The notes beneath the pieces are model-generated. The model was not told the DNA's origin. It saw only the letters and a list, made by a program, of their open reading frames with translations, and did no database searches. A stretch of 64,000 nt of DNA from Fibrella aestuarina BUZ 2 (GTDB lineage Bacteria > Bacteroidota > Bacteroidia > Cytophagales > Spirosomataceae): NCBI RefSeq assembly GCF_000331105.1, contig NC_020054.1, positions 897,847 through 961,846 on the forward strand, written 5' to 3'. Of this stretch, positions 35,456-42,847 are shown one piece after another. The position numbers and the translations under genes were made by a program. Position 1 is the stretch's first letter. The number at the start of each line of letters is the position of its first letter.

Positions 35456-35648
35456 TCAAGACTCACTGTCCGCAATAGTCAGCTACTGCTTTAGCGCAGT
35501 AGCTGACTTCGTTATTAGCGTCCCCTTCTTTCGATTTATCCAAACGGCACATTGGTGAGTCGATGGCGTTCTCGCAGCAGGAGATTGCAGCCTTGACATA
35601 AATCGTGTAATCAATTGATATTGGCTTGAAAATTCCTACATCACCGGC

Positions 35649-36305
35649 ATGCAGCTTTACTACGTTTACAGACGTGTAGGTAAGCGGACGCGGAATAGCG
35701 TAGTCTATGTAAGTGCCCGCAGCAGTAAGGCAATTTGTCTCTTCCTGCTACTTATCTGGGCTACTCAATTGAGTTTTTGCCAGACGGTTGTCGAGAAAAG
35801 TACGATTCAGCTTTCCTTTTCTGCGCCTCAACCGAAAGCAACAGGGGTGGCCCCACCAATGCCACCGAGCGATTTCATCGTTCGCGATTTATTGGATGCT
35901 ATGAAAGCAGCAAACCAAGATTTACCCTACTGCTTTAACGCTATCGACTGGGTAAGCTTTCGACTCACGGCTCCCAATACAATTGACAGCATCCGTGTAT
36001 CGGGGGAATTTCTACCCAACTACCTGACTGACTTTTTCGAGTCGCGGGTGCTAGCAAGTCAGCCTTATTGGCAGTATATTACTCAGAATACGCGTAAGTC
36101 GATCAGAATCAGGCTTCCGGTTTCTTTTTCTAACTACTGCCTGGATAGTCGTGAACCGAAACCTTCGCAACAATATCTAGACGATATGAAAAAGGTCGAT
36201 TCAGTCAGCAGCCAACCGAGGCGGTTTGTGCGCGGCTTGAAAGCCATGCAGGAAAGCGAGAGTGAAGTCATGCTTTGGCCTATTTATTTTCACAGAGTAA
36301 AATAG
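35649..36305 (+). CDS. Exported hypothetical protein, paralog 2 in the insert
   Basis: The protein has 218 residues with an export segment at about 32-50 (CLFLLLIWATQLSFC). It shares with paralog 1 the block FNAIDWVSFRLTAPNTIDSI, LPNYLTDFFESRVLASQPYW and IRIRLPVSF, and a matching PPMPPSDF before it. There are no catalytic motifs. As in paralog 1, the signal is preceded by an atypical stretch of some 30 residues. The two genes are a tandem duplication inside the insert. Surface exposure and function are unknown. Confidence 0.65.
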   Translation: MQLYYVYRRVGKRTRNSVVYVSARSSKAICLFLLLIWATQLSFCQTVVEKSTIQLSFSAPQPKATGVAPPMPPSDFIVRDLLDAMKAANQDLPYCFNAIDWVSFRLTAPNTIDSIRVSGEFLPNYLTDFFESRVLASQPYWQYITQNTRKSIRIRLPVSFSNYCLDSREPKPSQQYLDDMKKVDSVSSQPRRFVRGLKAMQESESEVMLWPIYFHRVK

Positions 36306-36327
36306 TTTACTAACTCGTGAATGATTG

Positions 36328-36388
36328 GCGAGCAACCAGAAGAGCCTCGTTATGTTTTTAGCATAACGAGGCTCTTCTGGTTGCTCGC
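36328..36388. terminator. Perfect 27-bp hairpin at right side of the insert
   Basis: Arms 36328-36354 and 36362-36388 are perfectly complementary with a seven-base T-rich loop. It follows the last cargo gene and precedes the duplicated pepF end by 54 bases. Confidence 0.8.
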
Positions 36389-36441
36389 GTTTGCGTTGGT
36401 AATTCCTACTACTAGTGTGTATCTGAGCAGTAACCAGCTTA

Positions 36442-36531
36442 GGCCGCCAACGTCCCGTTCGACTTTTCGAAAGCGCATATCGGTGAGCTGATGGCCTTTT
36501 TGCAGGAAGAGATTGCGCGGTTGAAAGCATA
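36442..36531 (+). pseudogene. Duplicated 3' end of pepF (29 codons plus stop)
   Basis: Bases 36442-36525 repeat 33093-33176 of pepF with two differences and stay in the same reading frame to a TAA at 36529-36531. They encode AANVPFDFSKAHIGELMAFL and the following nine residues. The last codons differ (ARLKA here, ARLKG in the intact gene), so the copies come from diverged sources. There is no start codon or upstream coding part; it is a fragment marking the right boundary of the insert. Confidence 0.85.
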
Positions 36532-36664
36532 AGCGAGTCGATCAGGTGGGGGTAGCCAATGGCACAAATCGAGGGAGAGCTTCGCCGCTAGGCCGAGGTG
36601 ACAAAAACGCCCGTTAGCTGAATTTCGAAGCCAATAGCACCCGAAGGTTCGCTAACTTCTATGT

Positions 36665-36671
36665 TACTTTG
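36665..36671 (+). promoter_or_regulatory. Candidate -7 element for the membrane protein gene
   Basis: TACTTTG (TA-n-TTTG) lies 21 bases before ATG 36693. The spacing and sequence fit a Bacteroidota promoter with one base fewer than consensus. The preceding 36532-36664 shows no gene. Confidence 0.4.
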
Positions 36672-36692
36672 CCTTGATTTAAAGGCGAATGT

Positions 36693-38447
36693 ATGAGCGA
36701 ACTGTTTACGGAAGTGCAGCGTCCTGCGGCTCGGCGGGTGCAGGAGTGGAAATGGCTGGTGTGGTTGCTCATTGGGGTGCCGGTGGTTGCCTTCTTCGGG
36801 TTTTTCTGGTTTCAGGCCGTCAATGTACCCTATCAGGACGATTTCGACGGCCTGCTCGAACCCGCCATCGCCTTCAGCAAACCCAACCTGACGATCGGCG
36901 ATATCTGGACAGCCTACGCCACGCAGGACGACGAGCGCCGGATCATCACCAACCGGATGGCGGTTCATGCCCAGTACCTGCTTACGGGGGAGTTTAACTT
37001 TCGCACGCACATACTGGCTGGCTCGCTGGTACTGCTGCTGGCGCTGGGCATCTTCTGGGTGTGGTTCAGGCGGAGTGGCTGGTCGCGCTGGCTGTTTGTG
37101 CCGGTCCCGTTTATTTTGTTCCATCCGCAATATTTCGACGCTATTCTGTGGCCGATCATCCCGTTTCAGCACGTGGCGGTCTACATCTGGGCGTTATTGG
37201 CGATCTGGCTCCTTAGCCGCGATACCCGCCGAACGTTTGGATGGGCGATCGTAGCGGCGGTTGTTGCGCTGCTCTCCGACGTGACGGGCCTGTTACCATT
37301 TGTCGTGGGGGCGATGCTGCTGGTTATTCAGCAGCGCTGGCGGCGGCTGGCGGTGTGGATTGCCGTAACGGCCCTTTCGCTGGGTACGTATTTTCATAAT
37401 TTCGAAGTGCCCGGCTACCGGCCGTCGTTTGCCGACAACATCAAACTGCCGGGCACAATGGTGCAGCTCTGGCTGTCGATGCAGGGCCTGTGGGTCGATG
37501 CCGTTCCCCGCCTGTCATTCTCGATTCGTCTGGCGCTAACGATCGTCGTGGGGCTGGCTGTGGTTGGCTTATGGGTAAGCACCTTCTGGAAAAGTGCGGC
37601 GCTGTACCTCAAAAATCGGCAGGTGCCCAACAAACAGGCCCTGTTTCTGTATGGCGGTGTGCTGCTGTTCCTGGGTGTGTTCACGCTTTTTGCAACGGGG
37701 CGTACCGTCGAGGGGGTGCAGGCGGCGTTTATCACACGCTACCGGTTTATGCACATGGCCTGGCTGGTGCTGCTCTACCTGCTGCTGCTGTTCCGGTTGC
37801 CCGACCGGCTCCGCAATCAGTCGTGGTTGGCGGGCCTGGCGGTTGGGGGCAGCATCCTCTACAGCCTGACCATGTGGTTTCAGTACGCTTCTGAAGCCCG
37901 GCTGTTCCGGCAGGCCCTGCTCGCCGATTTGCACAGCTGGCAGCATCACCGCATCCTGCCATCGACCCCCATCTATTTTTTGCACAAAAAGGTAGTCGAC
38001 GACTGGATGGAGCAAGCCGAAGCCAAACGCATCTTCCGCTACGAGAACCCACAGCTCGAAGCATTGGCGCAGGCACCGGTGGCGGGGAAAGCCGATATAC
38101 AACTAATCGAAAACGACGAGCGCCTTGGGGTTAATCTGATCAACATGCCGCAACCCGGCTTTTCGCCCCTCGCCGACGTATATGTGCTGATCAACGAGAA
38201 GAATGCTGCCTACGATGGAAGTCAAACACCGCTCATTTTTCCAACGGTTTCTACGCGTTCGTCGGTGTTTGGCTGGCTGCGGTCTGGCCGACTGCTCAGC
38301 ACACCGTATATGGCGCAAACCATCCTGAAACAATACCTCACCGACCCAAACCCGACCATCGAAATCGGTGTTGTTGATGGTGAGCGGGTTGTTCGGTATG
38401 AGACAGGGCAAAACCCAACTTTATCACTACCTTTGCCGAAAAATTAG
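36693..38447 (+). CDS. Polytopic membrane protein, GT-C-like, unknown
   Basis: The 584-residue protein has about ten hydrophobic segments between residues 20 and 400 and a soluble C-terminal third. An acidic loop after the first segment, VNVPYQDDFDGLLEPAIAF, resembles the D-D loop of GT-C glycosyltransferases, and ITNRMAVHAQYLLTGEFNFR follows. I cannot assign a family. It is the first gene of a run leading to an epimerase, a glycosidase-like propeller, an oxygenase and a GT2. This suggests a role in assembling or transferring a lipid-linked surface glycan. It contains no signal peptide beyond the first segment. Confidence 0.75.
   Translation: MSELFTEVQRPAARRVQEWKWLVWLLIGVPVVAFFGFFWFQAVNVPYQDDFDGLLEPAIAFSKPNLTIGDIWTAYATQDDERRIITNRMAVHAQYLLTGEFNFRTHILAGSLVLLLALGIFWVWFRRSGWSRWLFVPVPFILFHPQYFDAILWPIIPFQHVAVYIWALLAIWLLSRDTRRTFGWAIVAAVVALLSDVTGLLPFVVGAMLLVIQQRWRRLAVWIAVTALSLGTYFHNFEVPGYRPSFADNIKLPGTMVQLWLSMQGLWVDAVPRLSFSIRLALTIVVGLAVVGLWVSTFWKSAALYLKNRQVPNKQALFLYGGVLLFLGVFTLFATGRTVEGVQAAFITRYRFMHMAWLVLLYLLLLFRLPDRLRNQSWLAGLAVGGSILYSLTMWFQYASEARLFRQALLADLHSWQHHRILPSTPIYFLHKKVVDDWMEQAEAKRIFRYENPQLEALAQAPVAGKADIQLIENDERLGVNLINMPQPGFSPLADVYVLINEKNAAYDGSQTPLIFPTVSTRSSVFGWLRSGRLLSTPYMAQTILKQYLTDPNPTIEIGVVDGERVVRYETGQNPTLSLPLPKN
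38428..38435 (+). promoter_or_regulatory. Bacteroidota -7 element for the small lipoprotein gene
   Basis: TACCTTTG matches TAnnTTTG, inside the last codons of the membrane protein gene and 29 bases before ATG 38465, giving the lipoprotein its own promoter. Confidence 0.5.
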
Positions 38448-38464
38448 GCCATAATCATTTCGCT

Positions 38465-38743
38465 ATGAAACGCGTCGCGTATATGGGTGTGTTTGCGCTG
38501 GCTAGCCTCTCGCTGGCTTCGTGCGACTACCAGAAAAACAATACCATCCGGCAGGAAGACTTCCGTAAGAACGATGTCAGCGCTGATTACAAAGCCGGTG
38601 ATCCTGAAGTGTATGGTCGGGGTAAGGATTCGGCCGCCGTTCAATCGACGTATAAATACACGCCCAATCCAGAACTGGATCAACGCACGCAGAAAATCCG
38701 GGAGAAGCTGTTCGGCAACGGCAGCATCAATCAGGGAGCATAA
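38465..38743 (+). CDS. Small lipoprotein, unknown function
   Basis: The 92-residue protein has a clear lipoprotein signal (MKRVAYMGVFALASLSLASC, Cys20). The mature 72 residues are charged and probably extended: DYQKNNTIRQEDFRKNDVSA, YKAGDPEVYGRGKDSAAV and NPELDQRTQKIREKLFG. There is no recognised domain. A promoter element within the end of the upstream gene suggests it is also expressed alone. It is likely attached to the inner leaflet of the outer membrane or to the inner membrane. Confidence 0.75.
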   Translation: MKRVAYMGVFALASLSLASCDYQKNNTIRQEDFRKNDVSADYKAGDPEVYGRGKDSAAVQSTYKYTPNPELDQRTQKIREKLFGNGSINQGA

Positions 38744-38762
38744 CGGTTGACGGTCAAGGTCT

Positions 38763-38867
38763 AAAAGTTCAAGGTGTAAGGTTTATTGGCTAAAGTTGCG
38801 TTGCTAACGTACCCGACGAGCATCCGCAATGTAACTTTAGCCAATAAACCTTACACCTTGAACTTTT
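38763..38867. repeat. Perfect 35-bp inverted repeat with 35-base loop
   Basis: Arms 38763-38797 and 38833-38867 are perfectly complementary. The right arm ends five bases before ATG 38873, so the next gene's message may start with this structure. An in-frame ATG at 38786 would place the gene start within the repeat and is therefore unlikely. Confidence 0.85.
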
Positions 38868-38872
38868 TTCGT

Positions 38873-39487
38873 ATGAGCTTTCTACGATCGCTTTTTGGTC
38901 CCAGCAAACAGGAAATCTGGCAGCAACTTGCCCACGAACTGAATGCCCGATATACCGACGGAGGTCTTTGGCATAAAAGCTTCGTCGATGCGTCGGTGGG
39001 CGAGTGGACCGTCAGGCTGGATACCTACACCGTGTCGACGGGGAAATCGAGTATTACCTATACCCGGATGCGGGCGCCATACATCAACAAAGACGGCTTC
39101 CAATTTAAGATTTACCGGAAAGGGCTCTTTAGCGATATGGGCAAATTCGTCGGGATGCAGGACATCGAGATTGGTCATCCGCAGTTCGACGAGGATTTTA
39201 TCCTTCAGGGAAATAACGAGACCAAAGTCCGTCAGTTGCTGACCAATAGCACCATCCGTCAGTTGTTCGACGTGCAACCCACCATCAGTCTGGAGGTGAA
39301 GGATGACGACGGCTGGTTAAAGCCGCGCTTTCCGGAGGGTGTCGACCAACTGTATTTTCAGGTCACCGGTATTATCAAAGATGTCGACCGGTTGAAAGCG
39401 CTGTATGATCTCTTCGCGGAAGTCCTTCATGAGCTGACGCGCATCGGCTCAGCCTACGAAAGTGACCCGCAGGCTGAGTTACGATAA
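38873..39487 (+). CDS. Hypothetical cytosolic protein
   Basis: The protein has 204 residues from ATG 38873. It has a helical N-terminus (MSFLRSLFGPSKQEIWQQLA), a beta-rich middle (GEWTVRLDTYTVSTGKSSIT and FQFKIYRKGLFSDMGKFVGM) and a C-terminal helix LKALYDLFAEVLHELTRIGS. The pattern is of a small intracellular beta/alpha protein found in Bacteroidota, but I cannot name a family. There is no signal peptide. It starts immediately after a long inverted repeat. Confidence 0.7.
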   Translation: MSFLRSLFGPSKQEIWQQLAHELNARYTDGGLWHKSFVDASVGEWTVRLDTYTVSTGKSSITYTRMRAPYINKDGFQFKIYRKGLFSDMGKFVGMQDIEIGHPQFDEDFILQGNNETKVRQLLTNSTIRQLFDVQPTISLEVKDDDGWLKPRFPEGVDQLYFQVTGIIKDVDRLKALYDLFAEVLHELTRIGSAYESDPQAELR

Positions 39488-39549
39488 AACGCTCACAGGC
39501 TGGTAGGGTCAGTTAGCACACGGTGCCAAGCAGTATAACTTTTTTGTGT

Positions 39550-39556
39550 TACTTTG
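39550..39556 (+). promoter_or_regulatory. Candidate -7 element for the epimerase gene
   Basis: TACTTTG lies 69 bases before ATG 39626, sharing the GTTACTTTGCC context with the element at 36665. The intervening sequence is A+T-rich and contains no gene. Confidence 0.4.
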
Positions 39557-39625
39557 CCTCAGCGAATTGTAGGTCCATTTAGGACTTTTTAGATAACATA
39601 TATTGACAGACAAGCCATTGACGCT

Positions 39626-40699
39626 ATGAATATTGCACTTGTTACAGGCTCAGCAGGCCTCATCGGGAGTGAATCTGTTGCCTTTTTTTCAGATAAGTTT
39701 GATCTGGTTGTTGGCATCGACAACAACATGCGGCAGTATTTCTTTGGTGCCGACGGCTCGACCGAGTGGAACCGTAACCGACTGGAAGAGGCTTACTCCA
39801 ACTACGCCCACCGCCCCGCCGACATCCGCGAGGTGTCGCAACTGGAGCCGATTTTCCAGGAGTTTGGTGCCGATATTAAACTGATTGTGCACACCGCCGC
39901 GCAGCCCAGCCACGATTGGGCCGCCCGCGAGCCCTTCACCGATTTCTCGGTAAACGCCAACGGAACGCTCAACCTGCTGGAGATGACGCGGCAGCATTGC
40001 CCTGAAGCGGTGTTTATCTTCACCTCGACCAACAAAGTATACGGCGACAACCCGAACTTCCTGCCGCTGGTTGAGACCGAAACGCGCTGGGAGATCGATC
40101 AGAACCACCCTTACTTCGAGAACGGGATCGATGAGTTCATGAGCATCGACCACACCAAGCACTCGCTGTTTGGCGCTTCGAAAGTAGCGGCCGACGTACT
40201 GGTGCAGGAATATGGCCGGTATTTTGGCATTAAAACGGCCATTTTCCGGGGCGGTTGCCTCACCGGCCCCAACCACTCAGGCGCGCAGCTGCACGGCTTC
40301 CTGTCGTATCTGATGAAGTGTGCTATCACTGGCAATCAATACACGATTTTCGGCTACAAAGGCAAGCAGGTACGTGATAATATCCACAGCTACGACCTGG
40401 TGAACATGTTCTGGCATTTCTACCAGGACCCGCGCCCCGGCGAGGTCTATAACGCGGGTGGGGGTCGTTATGCCAACTGCTCGATGCTGGAAGGCATTGC
40501 CCTCTGCGAAGAGATTTCGGGCAACAAGATGAACTACACCTACTCGGAAACAAACCGCATTGGTGATCACATCTGGTACATTTCGGATCTGTCGAAGTTC
40601 AAGGCGCACTACCCCGGCTGGAACTGGACCTTCGATCTGAAGCAGACACTTGTTCAAATCCACGACAGCATGGCGGCCCGCCTTGGGCAACACGCATAA
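39626..40699 (+). CDS. Extended SDR NAD-dependent epimerase/dehydratase (CDP-paratose 2-epimerase-like)
   Basis: The 357-residue protein has a Rossmann start, [16 protein letters not shown] (GxxGxxG), a D31-like NAD site in [13 protein letters not shown], and [16 protein letters not shown]. The usual YxxxK is replaced by [12 protein letters not shown], so the catalytic Tyr is Phe. Further on are [20 protein letters not shown] and [20 protein letters not shown]. The closest remembered group is the CDP-paratose/tyvelose epimerases. It likely makes a nucleotide sugar for the following glycan genes. Phe in place of Tyr may be a subgroup feature rather than a lesion. Confidence 0.8.
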   Translation: MNIALVTGSAGLIGSESVAFFSDKFDLVVGIDNNMRQYFFGADGSTEWNRNRLEEAYSNYAHRPADIREVSQLEPIFQEFGADIKLIVHTAAQPSHDWAAREPFTDFSVNANGTLNLLEMTRQHCPEAVFIFTSTNKVYGDNPNFLPLVETETRWEIDQNHPYFENGIDEFMSIDHTKHSLFGASKVAADVLVQEYGRYFGIKTAIFRGGCLTGPNHSGAQLHGFLSYLMKCAITGNQYTIFGYKGKQVRDNIHSYDLVNMFWHFYQDPRPGEVYNAGGGRYANCSMLEGIALCEEISGNKMNYTYSETNRIGDHIWYISDLSKFKAHYPGWNWTFDLKQTLVQIHDSMAARLGQHA

Positions 40700-40704
40700 A
40701 CCAG

Positions 40705-40794
40705 TTTGGCGTTTGTCGTTTAGGGGTTGTTGCAGCGTCAGTGCCGAGCCAGGTACGTTGGCTGCGTGACACGCCTTGAACGACAAGCGCCAAA
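40705..40794. repeat. Imperfect inverted repeat
   Basis: The arms 40705-40722 and 40777-40794 pair over 18 bases with two mismatches. The 54-base interior carries one GGTACGTT octamer (40752). It occupies the gap between the epimerase and the propeller gene. Confidence 0.6.
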
Positions 40795-40803
40795 TTTCAT
40801 TCT

Positions 40804-41769
40804 ATGACTTGGAGTAAGAAAGGGCTGGTGTTCAAGCCCGAGGGAACGCTACCGTTTAGCCAAACGCACGCTCAGGTTCCATTTGGTTTTCCGCTGCCCG
40901 ATACCAACCGGCTGCGTGTCTATTTTGCCACGCGCGATGCGCAACGCCAATCGGCCACCACATTCGTAGAACTGGATGCCAATGATTTGTCGAACGTGCT
41001 CTACGTGCACGATAAACCTTGTATTCGGCACGGCGAAGTCGGTACGTTCGACGAGACGGGGGTTATGCCTTCGTGGTTCCTGAACGTTCCTGGAGCTGAT
41101 GGAACGAACGAAATCTGGCTCTATTATACGGGCTGGAATAAAAGCGAAACCGCCCATTACCGCCTTGGTATTGGGCTGGCCATCAGCCGCGATGGTGGCC
41201 TCACGTTTGAGCGGGCCTACACGGGCCCATTGCTCGACCGGTACATCTTCGATCAGGTGTGGGTCGCGCAGCCGTGCGTCATGCGCGAGCCGCAACCCGA
41301 CGGCACTGTACGCTGGCGGATGTGGTACCTGTCGTGCACCAAAATTGAGCTCATCGACGGCCATCCCGAGCCATTCTACGACGTGAAATACGCCGAATCG
41401 GCCGACGGGATCCACTGGAACCGTACCGGGCAGGTATGCGTGGGCTACGACGAATTTACCGACGCCATTGGCCGCCCGACCGTGTTCAAGGAAGGCGATC
41501 TGTACAAGATGTATTTCTCGTATCGGTCGGCCACGCACTACCGCACCGACGTGGAGCGTAGCTACCGGATCGGCTACGCTGAATCGACGGACGGTATCAA
41601 CTGGACGCGCCGCGACGAGCTGGCTGGCATCGAACGGTCGACGGACGGCTGGGATGCCCAGATGATGGATTATTGCCACATTATTGAACACCAAAACCGC
41701 TGGACGATGTTCTACAACGGTAACGGCTTTGGTGCATCGGGTTTTGGCTACGCCATTCGGGAAGACTAA
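40804..41769 (+). CDS. Five-bladed beta-propeller glycosidase-like protein (GH43/GH32 superfamily)
   Basis: The 321-residue cytosolic protein has repeated propeller blades: WSKKGLVFKP, YYTGWNKSETAHYRLGIGLA, YAESADGIHWNRTGQVCVG, MYFSYRSATHYRTDVERSYR and GYAESTDGINWTRRD. Such DGIxW repeats with acidic residues on the inner strands resemble GH43, GH32 and GH130-type enzymes. Possible catalytic acids are not securely identified. There is no signal peptide. Being in a biosynthetic-looking cluster, it may act on a cytosolic nucleotide or lipid sugar or be a noncatalytic partner. Confidence 0.7.
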   Translation: MTWSKKGLVFKPEGTLPFSQTHAQVPFGFPLPDTNRLRVYFATRDAQRQSATTFVELDANDLSNVLYVHDKPCIRHGEVGTFDETGVMPSWFLNVPGADGTNEIWLYYTGWNKSETAHYRLGIGLAISRDGGLTFERAYTGPLLDRYIFDQVWVAQPCVMREPQPDGTVRWRMWYLSCTKIELIDGHPEPFYDVKYAESADGIHWNRTGQVCVGYDEFTDAIGRPTVFKEGDLYKMYFSYRSATHYRTDVERSYRIGYAESTDGINWTRRDELAGIERSTDGWDAQMMDYCHIIEHQNRWTMFYNGNGFGASGFGYAIRED

Positions 41770-41908
41770 CTTGCTTTTGGAATCATAATTGCCGAATTAT
41801 GAGGTAGATCATAGACGGTATTGATCCAGAACAGCGCGGCCCCGGCCCCGGCGGTATGTACTTCGTGTCGTGGCAACAGGCCACCAGTCAACTCATCTAC
41901 AGATTACT

Positions 41909-42733
41909 ATGCTTACTTCTGCGCAGATAGAACAGTATAAAGAGCAGGGCTTCCTGCTGTTGAAAGGCGTTTTGCCGAAAGAAGTCATTGAACCGATTTA
42001 TCGGGAGGCGCGCGCCATCTTCGCCAAGCAAATTGAGCGGGTATTGGGCCAGAAAGTCGACATCGACGATCGCGATGCCTTCGAGGCCGCCATGTTCGCC
42101 TTTTTCGAAGCTGATTTCAATGCCTTTTCGAGCACCGGCAAAACCGTACAGCACACCATCGCCCTGCACAAGCTGGGCGTGAGCGACGAGATCATCGACG
42201 CCATCAAAGCGCTGGGCCTTACCGAGCCGGTGATTGCCGTTCGGCCATCGATGCAGTTTAACAGCCGCTTTCTGTCGAAAGATGGAAATACCTACTGGCG
42301 GCTGGGCGCGCATCAGGACTGGCGCAACGGGCAGGGTTCACTCGATAGCGTAGTGGTGTGGTTCCCAATGGTGCCGGCTGGTGAGGAAATCGGTGCGTTG
42401 CAGGTCATTCCCGGCAGCCACCGCGACGGGCTGATGCAGGCCGACGCTGCTGGCTACGCCGGAGTAATTGGCGAAGAGATCGACGATAGCCGCTACGTGC
42501 AGACCGAATACGAGGTGGGCGATATGCTCTTCTTCTCGGCGCTGCTGGTCCACCGTTCGGGCAACAACGTAACGCGCAACATCCGTTGGTCGGTACAGCT
42601 TCGGTACAACAACCTGGCCGAGCCGACCTTCATCGAACGCGGCTACCCCATGCCGTACATCTACCGCCCGCAGGACGAACTCATTACCCCCGATTTCCCG
42701 ACATCCGAGCAGATTCGGGAGGTGTACGCTTAA
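41909..42733 (+). CDS. Phytanoyl-CoA dioxygenase (PhyH)-family Fe(II)/2-oxoglutarate oxygenase
   Basis: The protein has 274 residues from ATG 41909; the frame opens 13 codons upstream. IEQYKEQGFLLLKGVLPKEV is the typical PhyH start. Iron ligands are expected as HxD...H: LGAHQDWRNGQGSLDSVVVW supplies H and D, and VHRSGNNVTRNIRWSVQLRY supplies the distal H and the 2-oxoglutarate-binding Arg. A substrate-shaping PGSHRDGLMQ lies between. It probably hydroxylates or otherwise oxidises a sugar or lipid intermediate of the glycan cluster; the substrate is unknown. Confidence 0.88.
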   Translation: MLTSAQIEQYKEQGFLLLKGVLPKEVIEPIYREARAIFAKQIERVLGQKVDIDDRDAFEAAMFAFFEADFNAFSSTGKTVQHTIALHKLGVSDEIIDAIKALGLTEPVIAVRPSMQFNSRFLSKDGNTYWRLGAHQDWRNGQGSLDSVVVWFPMVPAGEEIGALQVIPGSHRDGLMQADAAGYAGVIGEEIDDSRYVQTEYEVGDMLFFSALLVHRSGNNVTRNIRWSVQLRYNNLAEPTFIERGYPMPYIYRPQDELITPDFPTSEQIREVYA

Positions 42734-42742
42734 AATAAGTCC

Positions 42743-42843
42743 GGAGTACTTAGTCCGAAGTCTGGAAAGTCGTTGTGGTGTTGCTTACACATTGAGCTCA
42801 CTAAACTGACTTTCCAGACTTTGGACTAATCACTTTGGACTCC
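42743..42843. repeat. Imperfect inverted repeat of iterated AGTCC units
   Basis: The arms 42743-42771 and 42808-42843 pair through a perfect 13-base inner stem and looser outer units based on (A)GTCCnnAGT. The interior is 36 bases. It fills the gap between the oxygenase and the GT2 gene and ends four bases before the GT2 start. Confidence 0.7.
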
Positions 42844-42847
42844 AAGT

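Larger units (their letters stand above)
33184..36441. mobile_element. A+T-rich insert bounded by duplicated pepF 3' ends
   Basis: The insert lies between the pepF stop (33183) and a second copy of the last 84 bases of pepF coding sequence (82/84 identical, 36442-36525). Its base use is visibly richer in A+T than both flanks, it lacks the GGTACGTT octamer common elsewhere, and it carries only cargo-like genes. No integrase or transposase is present. The arrangement matches elements that integrate at a gene 3' end and rebuild it with their own copy. Confidence 0.65.

Noticed and set aside
33184..36441. Integrase or transposase in the pepF insert
   Set aside because: None of the three frames has integrase, recombinase or transposase motifs.
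36588..37172. Minus-strand frame over the start of the polytopic protein
   Set aside because: Opposite strand of a gene with clear membrane segments; no domain in the antisense product.
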